A DNA stretch of 64,000 nt. It comes from Papaver somniferum. Taxonomy: Eukaryota; Streptophyta; Magnoliopsida; Ranunculales; Papaveraceae. Shown piece after piece: positions 10,142 through 21,065 of this stretch (position 1 is its first letter; each line of letters opens with the position of its first letter). The position numbers and the translations under genes were made by a program. The stretch is from assembly GCF_003573695.1 (NCBI RefSeq), contig NC_039362.1:112447120-112511119 (forward strand), given 5' to 3'. Under the pieces are notes generated by a model, which was given only the letters and a program-made list of their open reading frames with translations, ran no database searches and was not told the origin of the DNA.

Positions 10142-11146
10142 ATGGAGGGTGAATCTTCGAATTCGAATGCTACTGCTCAATCTCTGCAAGTGATGAACCA
10201 AACCTTTACTCGATTGGAACGTTTTGATGGTGAAGGTTTTACCCGTTGGCAAGAGACTGTGAAGTTTTTCCTGATCACCATCAAGTTGTGGTACATACTT
10301 GAAGATGGATTGGAGGAAATTCCTGCTGCAACTGACAATGACACTGAGGAATTGAAGGCTAGACGAAAGCAGCGTCAGGAAGATGATTTCATGTGTCGTG
10401 GTCATATTTTGAATGCTCTGGACAAACATGTGTACAATGCACATCGGAGTATTGGGACTGCAAAGGGATTATGGACTGCGCTTGACAACAAATACAAGAT
10501 TTCTGAAGCAAGCAACAAGAAATTCCTGATTTGCAATTTCATGGATTTTAAGATGGTTGACAGTAAGTCAATCATTGCCCAGGTCAGTGAACTTTTACTC
10601 ATAGTTAATCATCTTAAGGATGCTGGAATTGATCTTGTTTCTGCGTTTGTTGTTGGGGTTATTATTTCTCGTCTCCCCCCTTCTTGGAATGGTTATAAGA
10701 AGAAACTTAAGCATGCTGAGACTGACTATGATTTAGAGGCCTTACAACGTCATCTTCGCATAGAAGAGGACTCTCGTAAGCGAGAACTTAAGGATAGTCC
10801 ACATTCTGAAAACCATTCTAAGGTGAATAGCGTAGAAGAATCTAAAACACCGAATTCCTTGAAACCTAAGAATGATACTCAGTTTAAGAAGCATCCCAAC
10901 AAGAAGAGTAAGAAGAAGGGCGCTGTCGTCCCTTGCTACTTCTGTGACAAACCCGGCCATTTTGCTCGTGACTGTCGTCTCAAAAAGAAACAACAGCAGA
11001 ACCAGAAAAAGGAGGCAAATATGGTCGATGACAAACTTGTGATCGTGGTGCAAGCCGCCAATGCTGTTGCTGAAACTGGGGGTGGTTTCAAGGGGGCAAC
11101 GCCCCCGGAAGAATTTTTTGAACTGACGGTTTTATTTGGCCGATAA
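10142..11146 (+). CDS. gag: TR-GAG gag, copy 8 (HOR position B)
   Basis: Complete 334-codon Gag; the predicted protein matches copy 5, including GAVVPC before an intact knuckle. Confidence 0.85.
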   Translation: MEGESSNSNATAQSLQVMNQTFTRLERFDGEGFTRWQETVKFFLITIKLWYILEDGLEEIPAATDNDTEELKARRKQRQEDDFMCRGHILNALDKHVYNAHRSIGTAKGLWTALDNKYKISEASNKKFLICNFMDFKMVDSKSIIAQVSELLLIVNHLKDAGIDLVSAFVVGVIISRLPPSWNGYKKKLKHAETDYDLEALQRHLRIEEDSRKRELKDSPHSENHSKVNSVEESKTPNSLKPKNDTQFKKHPNKKSKKKGAVVPCYFCDKPGHFARDCRLKKKQQQNQKKEANMVDDKLVIVVQAANAVAETGGGFKGATPPEEFFELTVLFGR

Positions 11147-11622
11147 AAGCCTGTTCGAAAATTTCGAATCCAAAAGACACCATTGATGTCTGTTGATGAA
11201 GGAACCTGACGTTTCGTGAATAGAAACCTGTTGGCGAATAAAAACCTATTCCCAACAGGTGCAAAACCCTTTATAAATAGCTTCTCCCAGTTTCGTTTAA
11301 CATATAAGAAAAATCAATCTGTTTTCTCTGTTTCAAAAAGCATCATCAGAAATCAGAAATCTCTTTGTGTGTTCTTGATTGAATCAAGGGGTACAAACCT
11401 TGAATTCAGTTTTCGTTGCAGGGCTTTCATTGTATCCTGAAGGTAATATTTCGCATACCTGTTGTAATCGCCAATTGTTATTGGGAGGGTGGAAATATTT
11501 GTCTAAATGAAATTTATACAAGCCTTGAAAGTTTTGGAGTGCAACACTTTCTTCTCTGATTCATTCATCCTTTGTGAAACCCAATTTTTTTCCAACAGTT
11601 TTTAGACAAATATCTTCTGGCA

Positions 11623-12627
11623 ATGGAGGGTAAATCTTCGAATTCGAATGCTACTGCTCAATCTCTGCAAGTGATGAACCAAACCTTTACTCGATTGGAA
11701 CGTTTTGATGGTGAAGGTTTTACCCGTTGGCAAGAGACTGTGAAGTTTTTCCTGATCACCATCAAGTTGTGGTACATACTTGAAGATGGATTGGAGGAAA
11801 TTCCTGCTGCAACTGACAATGACACTGAGGAATTGAAGGCTAGACGAAAGCAGCGTCAGGAAGATGATTTCATGTGTCGTGGTCATATTTTGAATGCTCT
11901 GGACAAACATGTGTACAATGCACATCGGAGTATTGGGACTGCAAAGGGATTGTGGACTGCGCTTGACAACAAATACAAGATTTCTGAAGCAAGCAACAAG
12001 AAATTCCTGATTTGCAATTTCATGGATTTTAAGATGGTTGACAGTAAGTCAATCATTGCCCAGGTCAGTGAACTTTTACTCATTGTTAATCATCTTAAGG
12101 ATGCTGGAATTGATCTTGTTTCTGCGTTTGTTGTTGGGGTTATTATTTCTCGTCTCCCCCCTTCTTGGAATGGTTATAAGAAGAAACTTAAGCATGCTGA
12201 GACTGACTATGATTTAGAGGCCTTACAACGTCATCTTCGCATAGAAGAGGACTCTCGTAAGCGAGAACTTAAGGATAGTCCACATTCTGAAAACCATTCT
12301 AAGGTGAATAGCGTAGAAGAATCTAAAACACCGAATTCCTTGAAACCTAAGAATGATACTCAGTTTAAGAAGCATCCCAACAAGAAGAGTAAGAAGAAGG
12401 GCGCTGTCGGCCCTTGCTACTTCTGTGACAAACCCGGCCATTTTGCTCGTGACTGTCGTCTCAAAAAGAAACAACAGCAGAACCAGAAAAAGGAGGCAAA
12501 TATGGTCGATGACAAACTTGTGATCGTGGTGAAAGCCGCCAATGCTGTTGCTGAAACTGGGGGTGGTTTCAAGGGGGCAACGCCCCCGGAAGAATTTTTT
12601 GAACTGACGGTTTTATTTGGCCGATAA
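11623..12627 (+). CDS. gag: TR-GAG gag, copy 9 (HOR position C)
   Basis: Complete 334-codon Gag; the predicted protein matches copy 6 (MEGKSS, VVKAANA) with an intact knuckle. Confidence 0.85.
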   Translation: MEGKSSNSNATAQSLQVMNQTFTRLERFDGEGFTRWQETVKFFLITIKLWYILEDGLEEIPAATDNDTEELKARRKQRQEDDFMCRGHILNALDKHVYNAHRSIGTAKGLWTALDNKYKISEASNKKFLICNFMDFKMVDSKSIIAQVSELLLIVNHLKDAGIDLVSAFVVGVIISRLPPSWNGYKKKLKHAETDYDLEALQRHLRIEEDSRKRELKDSPHSENHSKVNSVEESKTPNSLKPKNDTQFKKHPNKKSKKKGAVGPCYFCDKPGHFARDCRLKKKQQQNQKKEANMVDDKLVIVVKAANAVAETGGGFKGATPPEEFFELTVLFGR

Positions 12628-12709
12628 AAGCCTGTTCGAAAATTTCGAATCCAAAAGACACCATTGATGTCTGTTGATGAAGGAACCTGACGTTTCGTGA
12701 ATAGAAACC

Positions 12710-14920
12710 TGTTGGCGAATAAAAACCTATTCCCAACAGGTGCAAAACCCTTTATAAATAGCTTCTCCCAGTTTCGTTTAACATATAAGAAAAATCAATC
12801 TGTTTTCTCTGTTTCAAAAAGCATCATCAGAAATCAGAAATCTCTTTGTGTGTTCTTGATTGAATCAAGGGGTACAAACCTTGAATTCAGTTTTCGTTGC
12901 AGGGCTTTCATTGTATCCTGAAGGCAATATTTCGCATACCTGTTGTAATCGCCAATTGTTATTGGGAGGGTAGAAATATTTGTCTAAAAGAAATTTATAC
13001 AAGCCTTGAAAGTTTTGGAGTGCAACACTTTCTTCTCTGATTCATTCATCCTTTGTGAAACCCAATTTTTTCCAACAGTTTTTTAGACAAATATCTTCTG
13101 GCAATGGAGGGTGAATCTTCGAATTCGAATGCTACTGCTCAATCTCTGCAAGTGATGAACCAAACCTTTACTCGATTGGAACGTTTTGATGGTGAAGGTT
13201 TTACCCGTTGGCAAGAGACTGTGAAGTTTTTCCTGATCACCATCAAGTTGTGGTACATACTTGAAGATGGATTGGAGGAAATTCCTGCTGCAACTGACAA
13301 TGACACTGAGGAATTGAAGGCTAGACGAAAGCAGCGTCAGGAAGATGATTTCATGTGTCGTGGTCATATTTTGAATGCTCTGGACAAACATGTGTACAAT
13401 GCACATCGGAGTATTGGGACTGCAAAGGGATTGTGGACTGCGCTTGACAACAAATACAAGATTTCTGAAGCAAGCAACAAGAAATTCCTGATTTGCAATT
13501 TCATGGATTTTAAGATGGTTGACAGTAAGTCAATCATTGCCCAGGTCAGTGAACTTTTACTCATAGTTAATCATCTTAAGGATGCTGGAATTGATCTTGT
13601 TTCTGCGTTTGTTGTTGGGGTTATTATTTCTCGTCTCCCCCCTTCTTAGAATGGTTATAAGAAGAAACTTAAGCATGCTGAGACTGACTATGATTTAGAG
13701 GCCTTACAACGTCATCTTCGCATAGAAGAGGACTCTCGTAAGCGAGAACTTAAGGATAGTCCACATTCTGAAAACCATTCTAAGGTGAATAGCGTAGAAG
13801 AATCTAAAACACCGAATTCCTTGAAACCTAAGAATGATACTCAGTTTAAGAAGCATCCCAACAAGAAGAGTAAGAAGAAGGGCGCTGTCGGCCCTTGCTA
13901 CTTCTGTGACAAACCCGGCCATTTTGCTCGTGACTATCGTCTCAAAAAGAAACAACAGCAGAACCAGAAAAAGGAGGCAAATATGGTCGATGACAAACTT
14001 GTGATCGTGGTGCAAGCCGCCAATGCTGTTGCTGAAACTGGGGGTGGTTTCAAGGGGGCAACGCCCCCGGAAGAATTTTTTGAACTGACGGTTTTATTTG
14101 GCCGATAAAAGCCTGTTCGAAAATTTCGAATCCAAAAGACACCATTGATGTCTGTTGATGAAGGAACCTGACGTTTCGTGAATAGAAACCTGTTGGCGAA
14201 TAAAAACCTATTCCCAACAGGTGCAAAACCCTTTATAAATAGCTTCTCCCAGTTTCGTTTAACATATAAGAAAAATCAATCGATTTTCTCTGTTTCGAAA
14301 AGCATCATCAGAAATCAGAAATCTCTTTGTGTGTTCTTGATTGAATCAAGGGGTACAAACCTTGAATTCAGTTTTCGTTGCAGGGCTTTCATTGTATCCT
14401 GAAGGCAATATTTCGCATACCTGTTGTAATCGCCAATTGTTATTGGGAGGGTAGAAATATTTGTCTAAAAGAAATTTATACAAGCCTTGAAAGTTTTGGA
14501 GTGCAACACTTTCTTCTCTGATTCATTCATCCTTTGTGAAACCCAATTTTTTTCCAACAGTTTTTAGACAAATATCTTCTGGCAATGGAGGGTGAATCTT
14601 CGAATTCGAATGCTACTGCTCAATCTCTGCAAGTGATGAACCAAACCTTTACTCGATTGGAACGTTTTGATGGTGAAGGTTTTACCCGTTGGCAAGAGAC
14701 TGTGAAGTTTTTCCTGATCACCATCAAGTTGTGGTACATACTTGAAGATGGATTGGAGGAAATTCCTGCTGCAACTGACAATGACACTGAGGAATTGAAG
14801 GCTAGACGAAAGCAGCGTCAGGAAGATGATTTCATGTGTCGTGGTCATATTTTGAATGCTCTGGACAAACATGTGTACAATGCACATCGGAGTATTGGGA
14901 CTGCAAAGGGATTATGGACT
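12710..14920 (+). repeat. Higher-order repeat, partial copy 3
   Basis: Position A (copy 10) and the first part of position B (copy 11 up to at least its GGATTATGG marker). Markers of B's 3' end and all of C are absent further right. The end coordinate is approximate. Confidence 0.7.
13104..14108 (+). pseudogene. gag: TR-GAG gag, copy 10 (nonsense, HOR position A)
   Basis: TAG at 13647-13649 and the Tyr knuckle substitution, as in copies 4 and 7. The T-run variant at the LTR end matches copy 7, so copy 10 is closer to copy 7 than to copy 4. Confidence 0.85.
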
Positions 14921-15589
14921 GCGCTTGACAACAAATACAAGATTTCTGAAGCAAGCAACAAGAAATTCCTGATTTGCAATTTCATGGATTTTAAGATGGT
15001 TGACAGTAAGTCAATCATTGCCCAGGTCAGTGAACTTTTACTCATAGTTAATCATCTTAAGGATGCTGGAATTGATCTTGTTTCTGCGTTTGTTGTTGGG
15101 GTTATTATTTCTCGTCTCCCCCCTTCTTGGAATGGTTATAAGAAGAAACTTAAGCATGCTGAGACTGACTATGATTTAGAGGCCTTACAACGTCATCTTC
15201 GCATAGAAGAGGACTCTCGTAAGCGAGAACTTAAGGATAGTCCACATTCTGAAAACCATTCTAAGGTGAATAGCGTAGAAGAATCTAAAACACCGAATTC
15301 CTTGAAACCTAAGAATGATACTCAGTTTAAGAAGCATCCCAACAAGAAGAGTAAGAAGAAGGGCGTTGTCGGCCCTTGCTACTTTTGTGACAAACCCGGC
15401 CATTTTGCTCGTGACTGTCGTCTCAAAAAGAAACAACAGCAGAACCAGAAAAAGGAGGCAAATATGGTCGATGACAAACTTGTGATCGTGGTGCAAGCCG
15501 CCAATGCTGTTGCTGAAACTGGGGGTGGTTTCAAGGGGGCAACGCCCCCGGAAGAATTTTTTGAACTGACGGTTTTATTTGGCCGATAA
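14585..15589 (+). CDS. gag: TR-GAG gag, copy 11 (mosaic)
   Basis: Complete 334-codon Gag with intact knuckle. The 5' half has the silent GGATTATGG marker of HOR position B (copies 5 and 8). The 3' half lacks GAVVPC and instead reads GVVGPC with a silent TTT. The third HOR copy therefore ends, or was converted, between about 14920 and 15365. Confidence 0.85.
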   Translation: MEGESSNSNATAQSLQVMNQTFTRLERFDGEGFTRWQETVKFFLITIKLWYILEDGLEEIPAATDNDTEELKARRKQRQEDDFMCRGHILNALDKHVYNAHRSIGTAKGLWTALDNKYKISEASNKKFLICNFMDFKMVDSKSIIAQVSELLLIVNHLKDAGIDLVSAFVVGVIISRLPPSWNGYKKKLKHAETDYDLEALQRHLRIEEDSRKRELKDSPHSENHSKVNSVEESKTPNSLKPKNDTQFKKHPNKKSKKKGVVGPCYFCDKPGHFARDCRLKKKQQQNQKKEANMVDDKLVIVVQAANAVAETGGGFKGATPPEEFFELTVLFGR

Positions 15590-16065
15590 AAGCCTGTTCG
15601 AAAATTTCGAATCCAAAAGACACCATTGATGTCTGTTGATGAAGGAACCTGACGTTTCGTGAATAGAAACCTGTTGGCGAATAAAAACCTATTCCCAACA
15701 GGTGCAAAACCCTTTATAAATAGCTTCTCCCAGTTTCGTTTAACATATAAGAAAAATCAATCTGTTTTCTCTGTTTCAAAAAGCATCATCAGAAATCAGA
15801 AATCTCTTTGTGTGTTCTTGATTGAATCAAGGGGTACAAACCTTGAATTCAGTTTTCGTTGCAGGGCTTTCATTGTATCCTGAAGGCAATATTTCGCATA
15901 CCTGTTGTAATCGCCAATTTTTATTGGGAGGGTAGAAATATTTGTCTAAAAGAAATTTATACAAGCCTTGAAAGTTTTGGAGTGCAACACTTTCTTCTCT
16001 GATTCATTCATCCTTTGTGAAACCCAATTTTTTTCCAACAGTTTTTAGACAAATATCTTCTGGCA

Positions 16066-17120
16066 ATGGAGGGTGAATCTTCGAATTCGAATGCTACTGC
16101 TCAATCTCTGCAAGTGATGAACCAAACCTTTACTCGATTGGAACGTTTTGATGGTGAAGGTTTTACCCGTTGGCAAGAGACTGTGAAGTTTTTCCTGATC
16201 ACCATCAAGTTGTGGTACATACTTGAAGATGGATTGGAGGAAATTCCTGCTGCAACTGACAATGACACTGAGGAATTGAAGGCTAGACGAAAGCAGCGTC
16301 AGGAAGATGATTTCATGTGTCGTGGTCATATTTTGAATGCTCTGGACAAACATGTGTACAATGCACATCGGAGTATTGGGACTGCAAAGGGATTGTGGAC
16401 TGCGCTTGACAACAAATACAAGATTTCTGAAGCAAGCAACAAGAAATTCCTGATTTGCAATTTCATGGATTTTAAGATGGTTGACAGTAAGTCAATCATT
16501 GCCCAGGTCAGTGAACTTTTACTCATAGTTAATCATCTTAAGGATGCTGGAATTGATCTTGTTTCTACGTTTGTTGTTGGGGTTATTATTTCTCGTCTCC
16601 CCCCTTCTTGGAATGGTTATAAGAAGAAACTTAAGCATGCTGAGACTGACTATGATTTAGAGGCCTTACAACGTCATCTTCGCATAGAAGAGGACTCTCG
16701 TAAGCGAGAACTTAAGGATAGTCCACATTCTGAAAACCATTCTAAGGTGAATAGCGTAGAAGAATCTAAAACACCGAATTCCTTGAAACCTAAGAATGAT
16801 ACTCAGTTTAAGAAGCATCCCAACAAGAAGAGTTGAAACCTAAGAATGATACTCAGTTTAAGAAGCATCCCAACAAGAAGAGTAAGAAGAAGGGCGCTGT
16901 CGGCCCTTGCTACTTCTGTGACAAACCCGGCCATTTTGCTCGTGACTGTCGTCTCAAAAAGAAACAACAGCAGAACCAGAAAAAGGAGGCAAATATGGTC
17001 GATGACAAACTTGTGATCGTGGTGCAAGCCGCCAATGCTGTTGCTGAAACTGGGGGTGGTTTCAAGGGGGCAACGCCCCCGGAAGAATTTTTTGAACTGA
17101 CGGTTTTATTTGGCCGATAA
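16066..17120 (+). pseudogene. gag: TR-GAG gag, copy 12 (50-bp duplication frameshift)
   Basis: A direct 50-bp duplication (16783-16832 and 16833-16882) shifts the frame, giving a stop at 16834-16836 after 256 residues, just before the knuckle. The rest of the gene, including an intact CCHC knuckle, is open from 16833 in another frame. A Thr replaces Ala in LVSTFVVG. Confidence 0.85.
16783..16882 (+). repeat. 50-bp tandem duplication inside gag copy 12
   Basis: Two adjacent identical 50-bp segments, each beginning TTGAAACCTAAG and ending AACAAGAAGAG. This accounts for the single 1531-bp interval in the array. Confidence 0.95.
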
Positions 17121-17596
17121 AAGCCTGTTCGAAAATTTCGAATCCAAAAGACACCATTGATGTCTGTTGATGAAGGAACCTGACGTTTCGTGAATAGAAA
17201 CCTGTTGGCGAATAAAAACCTATTCCCAACAGGTGCAAAACCCTTTATAAATAGCTTCTCCCAGTTTCGTTTAACATATAAGAAAAATCAATCTGTTTTC
17301 TTTGTTTCAAAAAGCATCATCAGAAATCAGAAATCTCTTTGTGTGTTCTTGATTGAATCAAGGGGTACAAACCTTGAATTCAGTTTTCGTTGCAGGGCTT
17401 TCATTGTATCCTGAAGGCAATATTTCGCATACCTGTTGTAATCGCCAATTGTTATTGGGAGGGTAGAAATATTTGTCTAAAAGAAATTTATACAAGCCTT
17501 GAAAGTTTTGGAGTGCAACACTTTCTTCTCTGATTCATTCATCCTTTGTGAAACCCAATTTTTTCCAACAGTTTTTTAGACAAATATCTTCTGGCA

Positions 17597-18601
17597 ATGG
17601 AGGGTGAATCTTCGAATTCGAATGCTACTGCTCAATCTCTGCAAGTGATGAACCAAACCTTTACTCGATTGGAACGTTTTGATGGTGAAGGTTTTACCCG
17701 TTGGCAAGAGACTGTGAAGTTTTTCCTGATCACCATCAAGTTGTGGTACATACTTGAAGATGGATTGGAGGAAATTCCTGCTGCAACTGACAATGACACT
17801 GAGGAATTGAAGGCTAGACGAAAGCAGCGTCAGGAAGATGATTTCATGTGTCGTGGTCATATTTTGAATGCTCTGGACAAACATGTGTACAATGCACATC
17901 GGAGTATTGGGACTGCAAAGGGATTGTGGACTGCGCTTGACAACAAATACAAGATTTCTGAAGCAAGCAACAAGAAATTCCTGATTTGCAATTTCATGGA
18001 TTTTAAGATGGTTGACAGTAAGTCAATCATTGCCCAGGTCAGTGAACTTTTACTCATAGTTAATCATCTTAAGGATGCTGGAATTGATCTTGTTTCTGCG
18101 TTTGTTGTTGGGGTTATTATTTCTCGTCTCCCCCCTTCTTGGAATGGTTATAAGAAGAAACTTAAGCATGCTGAGACTGACTATGATTTAGAGGCCTTAC
18201 AACGTCATCTTCGCATAGAAGAGGACTCTCGTAAGCGAGAACTTAAGGATAGTCCACATTCTGAAAACCATTCTAAGGTGAATAGCATAGAAGAATCTAA
18301 AACACCGAATTCCTTGAAACCTAAGAATGATACTCAGTTTAAGAAGCATCCCAACAAGAAGAGTAAGAAGAAGGGCGCTGTCGGCCCTTGCTACTTCTGT
18401 GACAAACCCGGCCATTTTGCTCGTGACTGTCGTCTCAAAAAGAAACAACAGCAGAACCAGAAAAAGGAGGCAAATATGGTCGATGACAAACTTGTGATCG
18501 TGGTGCAAGCCGCCAATGCTGTTGCTGAAACTGGGGGTGGTTTCAAGGGGGCAACGCCCCCGGAAGAATTTTTTGAACTGACGGTTTTATTTGGCCGATA
18601 A
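17597..18601 (+). CDS. gag: TR-GAG gag, copy 13 (last in array)
   Basis: Complete 334-codon Gag, knuckle intact, with Ile in KVNSIEE. It is followed by the terminal LTR, after which no primer-binding segment or gag follows. Confidence 0.85.
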   Translation: MEGESSNSNATAQSLQVMNQTFTRLERFDGEGFTRWQETVKFFLITIKLWYILEDGLEEIPAATDNDTEELKARRKQRQEDDFMCRGHILNALDKHVYNAHRSIGTAKGLWTALDNKYKISEASNKKFLICNFMDFKMVDSKSIIAQVSELLLIVNHLKDAGIDLVSAFVVGVIISRLPPSWNGYKKKLKHAETDYDLEALQRHLRIEEDSRKRELKDSPHSENHSKVNSIEESKTPNSLKPKNDTQFKKHPNKKSKKKGAVGPCYFCDKPGHFARDCRLKKKQQQNQKKEANMVDDKLVIVVQAANAVAETGGGFKGATPPEEFFELTVLFGR

Positions 18602-18683
18602 AAGCCTGTTCGAAAATTTCGAATCCAAAAGACACCATTGATGTCTGTTGATGAAGGAACCTGACGTTTCGTGAATAGAAACC

Positions 18684-19052
18684 TGTTGGCGAATAAAAAC
18701 CTATTCCCAACAGGTGCAAAACCCTTTATAAATAGCTTCTCCCAGTTTCGTTTAACATATAAGAAAAATCAATCTGTTTTCTCTGTTTCAAAAAGCATCA
18801 TCAGAAATCAGAAATCTCTTTGTGTGTTCTTGATTGAATCAAGGGGTACAAACCTTGAATTCAGTTTTCGTTGCAGGGCTTTCATTGTATCCTGAAGGCA
18901 ATATTTCGCATACCTGTTGTAATCGCCAATTGTTATTGGGAGGGTAGAAATATTTGTCTAAAAGAAATTTATACAAGCCTTGAAAGTTTTGGAGTGCAAC
19001 ACTTTCTTCTCTGATTCATTCATCCTTTGTGAAACCCAATTTTTTTCCAACA
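18684..19052 (+). repeat. Terminal LTR of the TR-GAG array
   Basis: 369-bp LTR from TGTTGG to CCAACA. The flank ATTGTTGGTGCAGAG continues the interrupted Athila LTR (same sequence at 27380), so any 5-bp target duplication would begin ATTGT. Its left partner is outside the window. Confidence 0.9.
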
Positions 19053-21052
19053 ATTGTTGGTGCAGAGAGTGGTAAATGGAAGTTGAAATAAATGGTTGTG
19101 TTGATGTCAGTGGAGCTCTAGTAATGAAATTTCTGGTGCTGTTGTGATGAGGAAATGAGATTGAAGTGATTCAGGTGGTGATTTGTTGCTGCAATGGGAC
19201 TGATGTGCAAGGGATGAAGTTGAGATTGCAGACAAGGGATGGTGTTATCGATTGAGCTAATGGGTCTGTGGAATTGGTGGTGGTCTTGAAGCTGTTGCAG
19301 ACAACAAATGTAGTTGCAAGTGATGTATGTTCAGGTTTACAAGACAGTGCAATGAACAAATGCAGATTCAGTGATGTTGGTATGACAAAGAAATGGGAGA
19401 ATGTATGATACGGAGCAGGTGGAGTGACTGAGATGGTTCAGCTGCTTGCAGCTGAGTTAGGTGGTACTGATGGTCTGTGTGGTTGAATATGATGGTGCAG
19501 CTCCAGATGCCATTGAACTGTAGCTGCGGAGAATGATGCAAAGCAGTTGAACATTGCAGGGATGAAGAATTTGAGCTGGTGGTCAAGGTGGTGATGAGTT
19601 GCAAGTTACAGGGACCATGCTGTTGTAGCAATGTTGATGACTGGAATGAGGTTAAACTGCAAGTCATGAAATGCTGTTGTTGGAAGTGGAATTACAAGAA
19701 GAAGTACAGCTGAATTGGTGGTGGTCTGGAGCTGAGAAGAAGAGAAGAAATGGAATTGCAGGTAATTGGAGCTAAGAGAAACTGCTCAAGTACTGAGCAG
19801 TTAATCGAAATGCTGGTGATTGAATGTGCAGCAGCTGGATAGTTGCATTGAAGTTACAGAAATTGACTTTAGATGAATGCTTAGGCTTGCAGTTCAGGTG
19901 GGTACATTGCACTGATGGCTTGAGTCTGTATGCAAGAAATTGCAGTAAGAAACTGGTGTTGTTATTGCAGTAGAATTGTGTCTTTGTGGTGTTGCTATGG
20001 GGTTGGCAGTAATGGATTGCAGGCAGTGCAGCTGCGACTGAGCCGAATTGGGTGAGATTGAACTAAAATGGGTACATGTTGGTTTGATGCTGTGAAGCTA
20101 ACGTTGATTCAGGTCAGTGTTGGTGCAGCTACAGATGGTAATGGTACTGATTCAAAGAAGACATGGAATGAGTTTGTTTTGCTGTGAAGTAAACAAAGAA
20201 GATGGTGGATGTTTGAGTGTTGTGTGTGCTGTTGGATTTGGTTGCAGCTACTCCAGAACTGCAGTTGTAAGTTTTGGAGAATTTTTACATGGGTCTTTCT
20301 ACATGTGGGCTTGGTGGAGACATTGGACATGGGCTTTTGAGACTTGACCTAGTTTTGGAAAGCAAAAGAACTGCAAAAAGAAAGATTTTTACAACTTTGG
20401 GAATCACGTATTTTCTACTTGGAGTTTTGGAGAGCGACGACTAGGGTTTGCTTTCATTTTTGTTTTTCATCTTCTTCATTTTATTATTGAATATGATGAA
20501 TTCAAAAGTTATGAGTAGCTAAACAACTATTATTGGTTGTGGGATAAAGTTGATTTCACAACATGATATTGCTTCAATGAATTAGTTTTGTCTCAATAAT
20601 TTATTGTTTATGATTCATGGTTTAGATTGTCATATGATTTGATTGTTTGTTTGGTTGAGTCCGGAATCAATCCGATTTGCATTCATTTCTAAAGCTATAT
20701 TAGGATTTTCAATACGAAAAAGTTGTTTATCCCTGATTCTAAGTAGCATAATTGTGGGTAGTGCTTGTAGTGATATATCCTACTAGTCACAAATGAATCA
20801 TAACCTTGGTTAAATTGAATTAGTGCTTTTACACGTTTGATTTCCTTGATTAGTCTTATTCCATAGAACTTAGTGCTTTTAGGGAGTTAAACTTAATTGT
20901 GTTTTTACACTTTAGGTTGCTTTCTAGGAAGAATTCACATATGCATCTTTTAATGTGGTTGTGATGAAATTAGAGAACTAGCGGGATATACTTGCGATCA
21001 AGGTATCCTAGGACTTTTAATAAATGAGAGATTAAAATATCAATTCTAGTCA
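19053..21052 (+). repeat. Athila-like element 1: 5' LTR, distal 2.0 kb
   Basis: Colinear and nearly identical by eye with 27380-29373, the same part of the 3' LTR; both end CTAGTCA. The proximal part of this LTR, about 1 kb, must lie left of the TR-GAG array. Short ORFs here (for example 19171-19359 minus, 20109-20330 minus) occur in both LTRs but show no protein family signal. No gene is called. Confidence 0.9.
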
Positions 21053-21065
21053 TTGATGAAAATAC

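Larger units (their letters stand above)
8267..12709 (+). repeat. Higher-order repeat (trimer), copy 2
   Basis: Second A-B-C trimer, offset exactly 4443 bp from the first, with the same stops, substitutions and silent markers. Confidence 0.85.
1..19052 (+). mobile_element. Tandem array of a gag-only copia-type LTR element (TR-GAG-like)
   Basis: Thirteen gag copies lie head to tail at intervals of 1480 or 1481 bp (one interval is 1531 bp). Each unit is an LTR of about 369 bp followed by about 1112 bp of internal sequence that codes only for gag; there is no protease, integrase, RT or RNase H. Neighbouring units share an LTR, so the pattern is LTR-gag-LTR-gag-...-LTR, as expected from unequal recombination between LTRs. 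The right end is exact: the last LTR ends CCAACA at 19052 and the next bases match 27380 onward, the uninterrupted copy of the same Athila LTR. The left end is outside the window. Gag-only LTR elements in plants are known as TR-GAG; assignment to that class is by structure. Confidence 0.9.

Noticed and set aside
1..19052. The array as a pure assembly artefact
   Set aside because: Units differ by specific substitutions, a private 50-bp duplication and one-base length changes, and the HOR order is consistent. Copy number still needs read support.
19171..20347. Several 60-100 codon ORFs also present at 27498-28668
   Set aside because: Both sets lie in the two LTRs of one Athila element, are on mixed strands, and show no protein signature.
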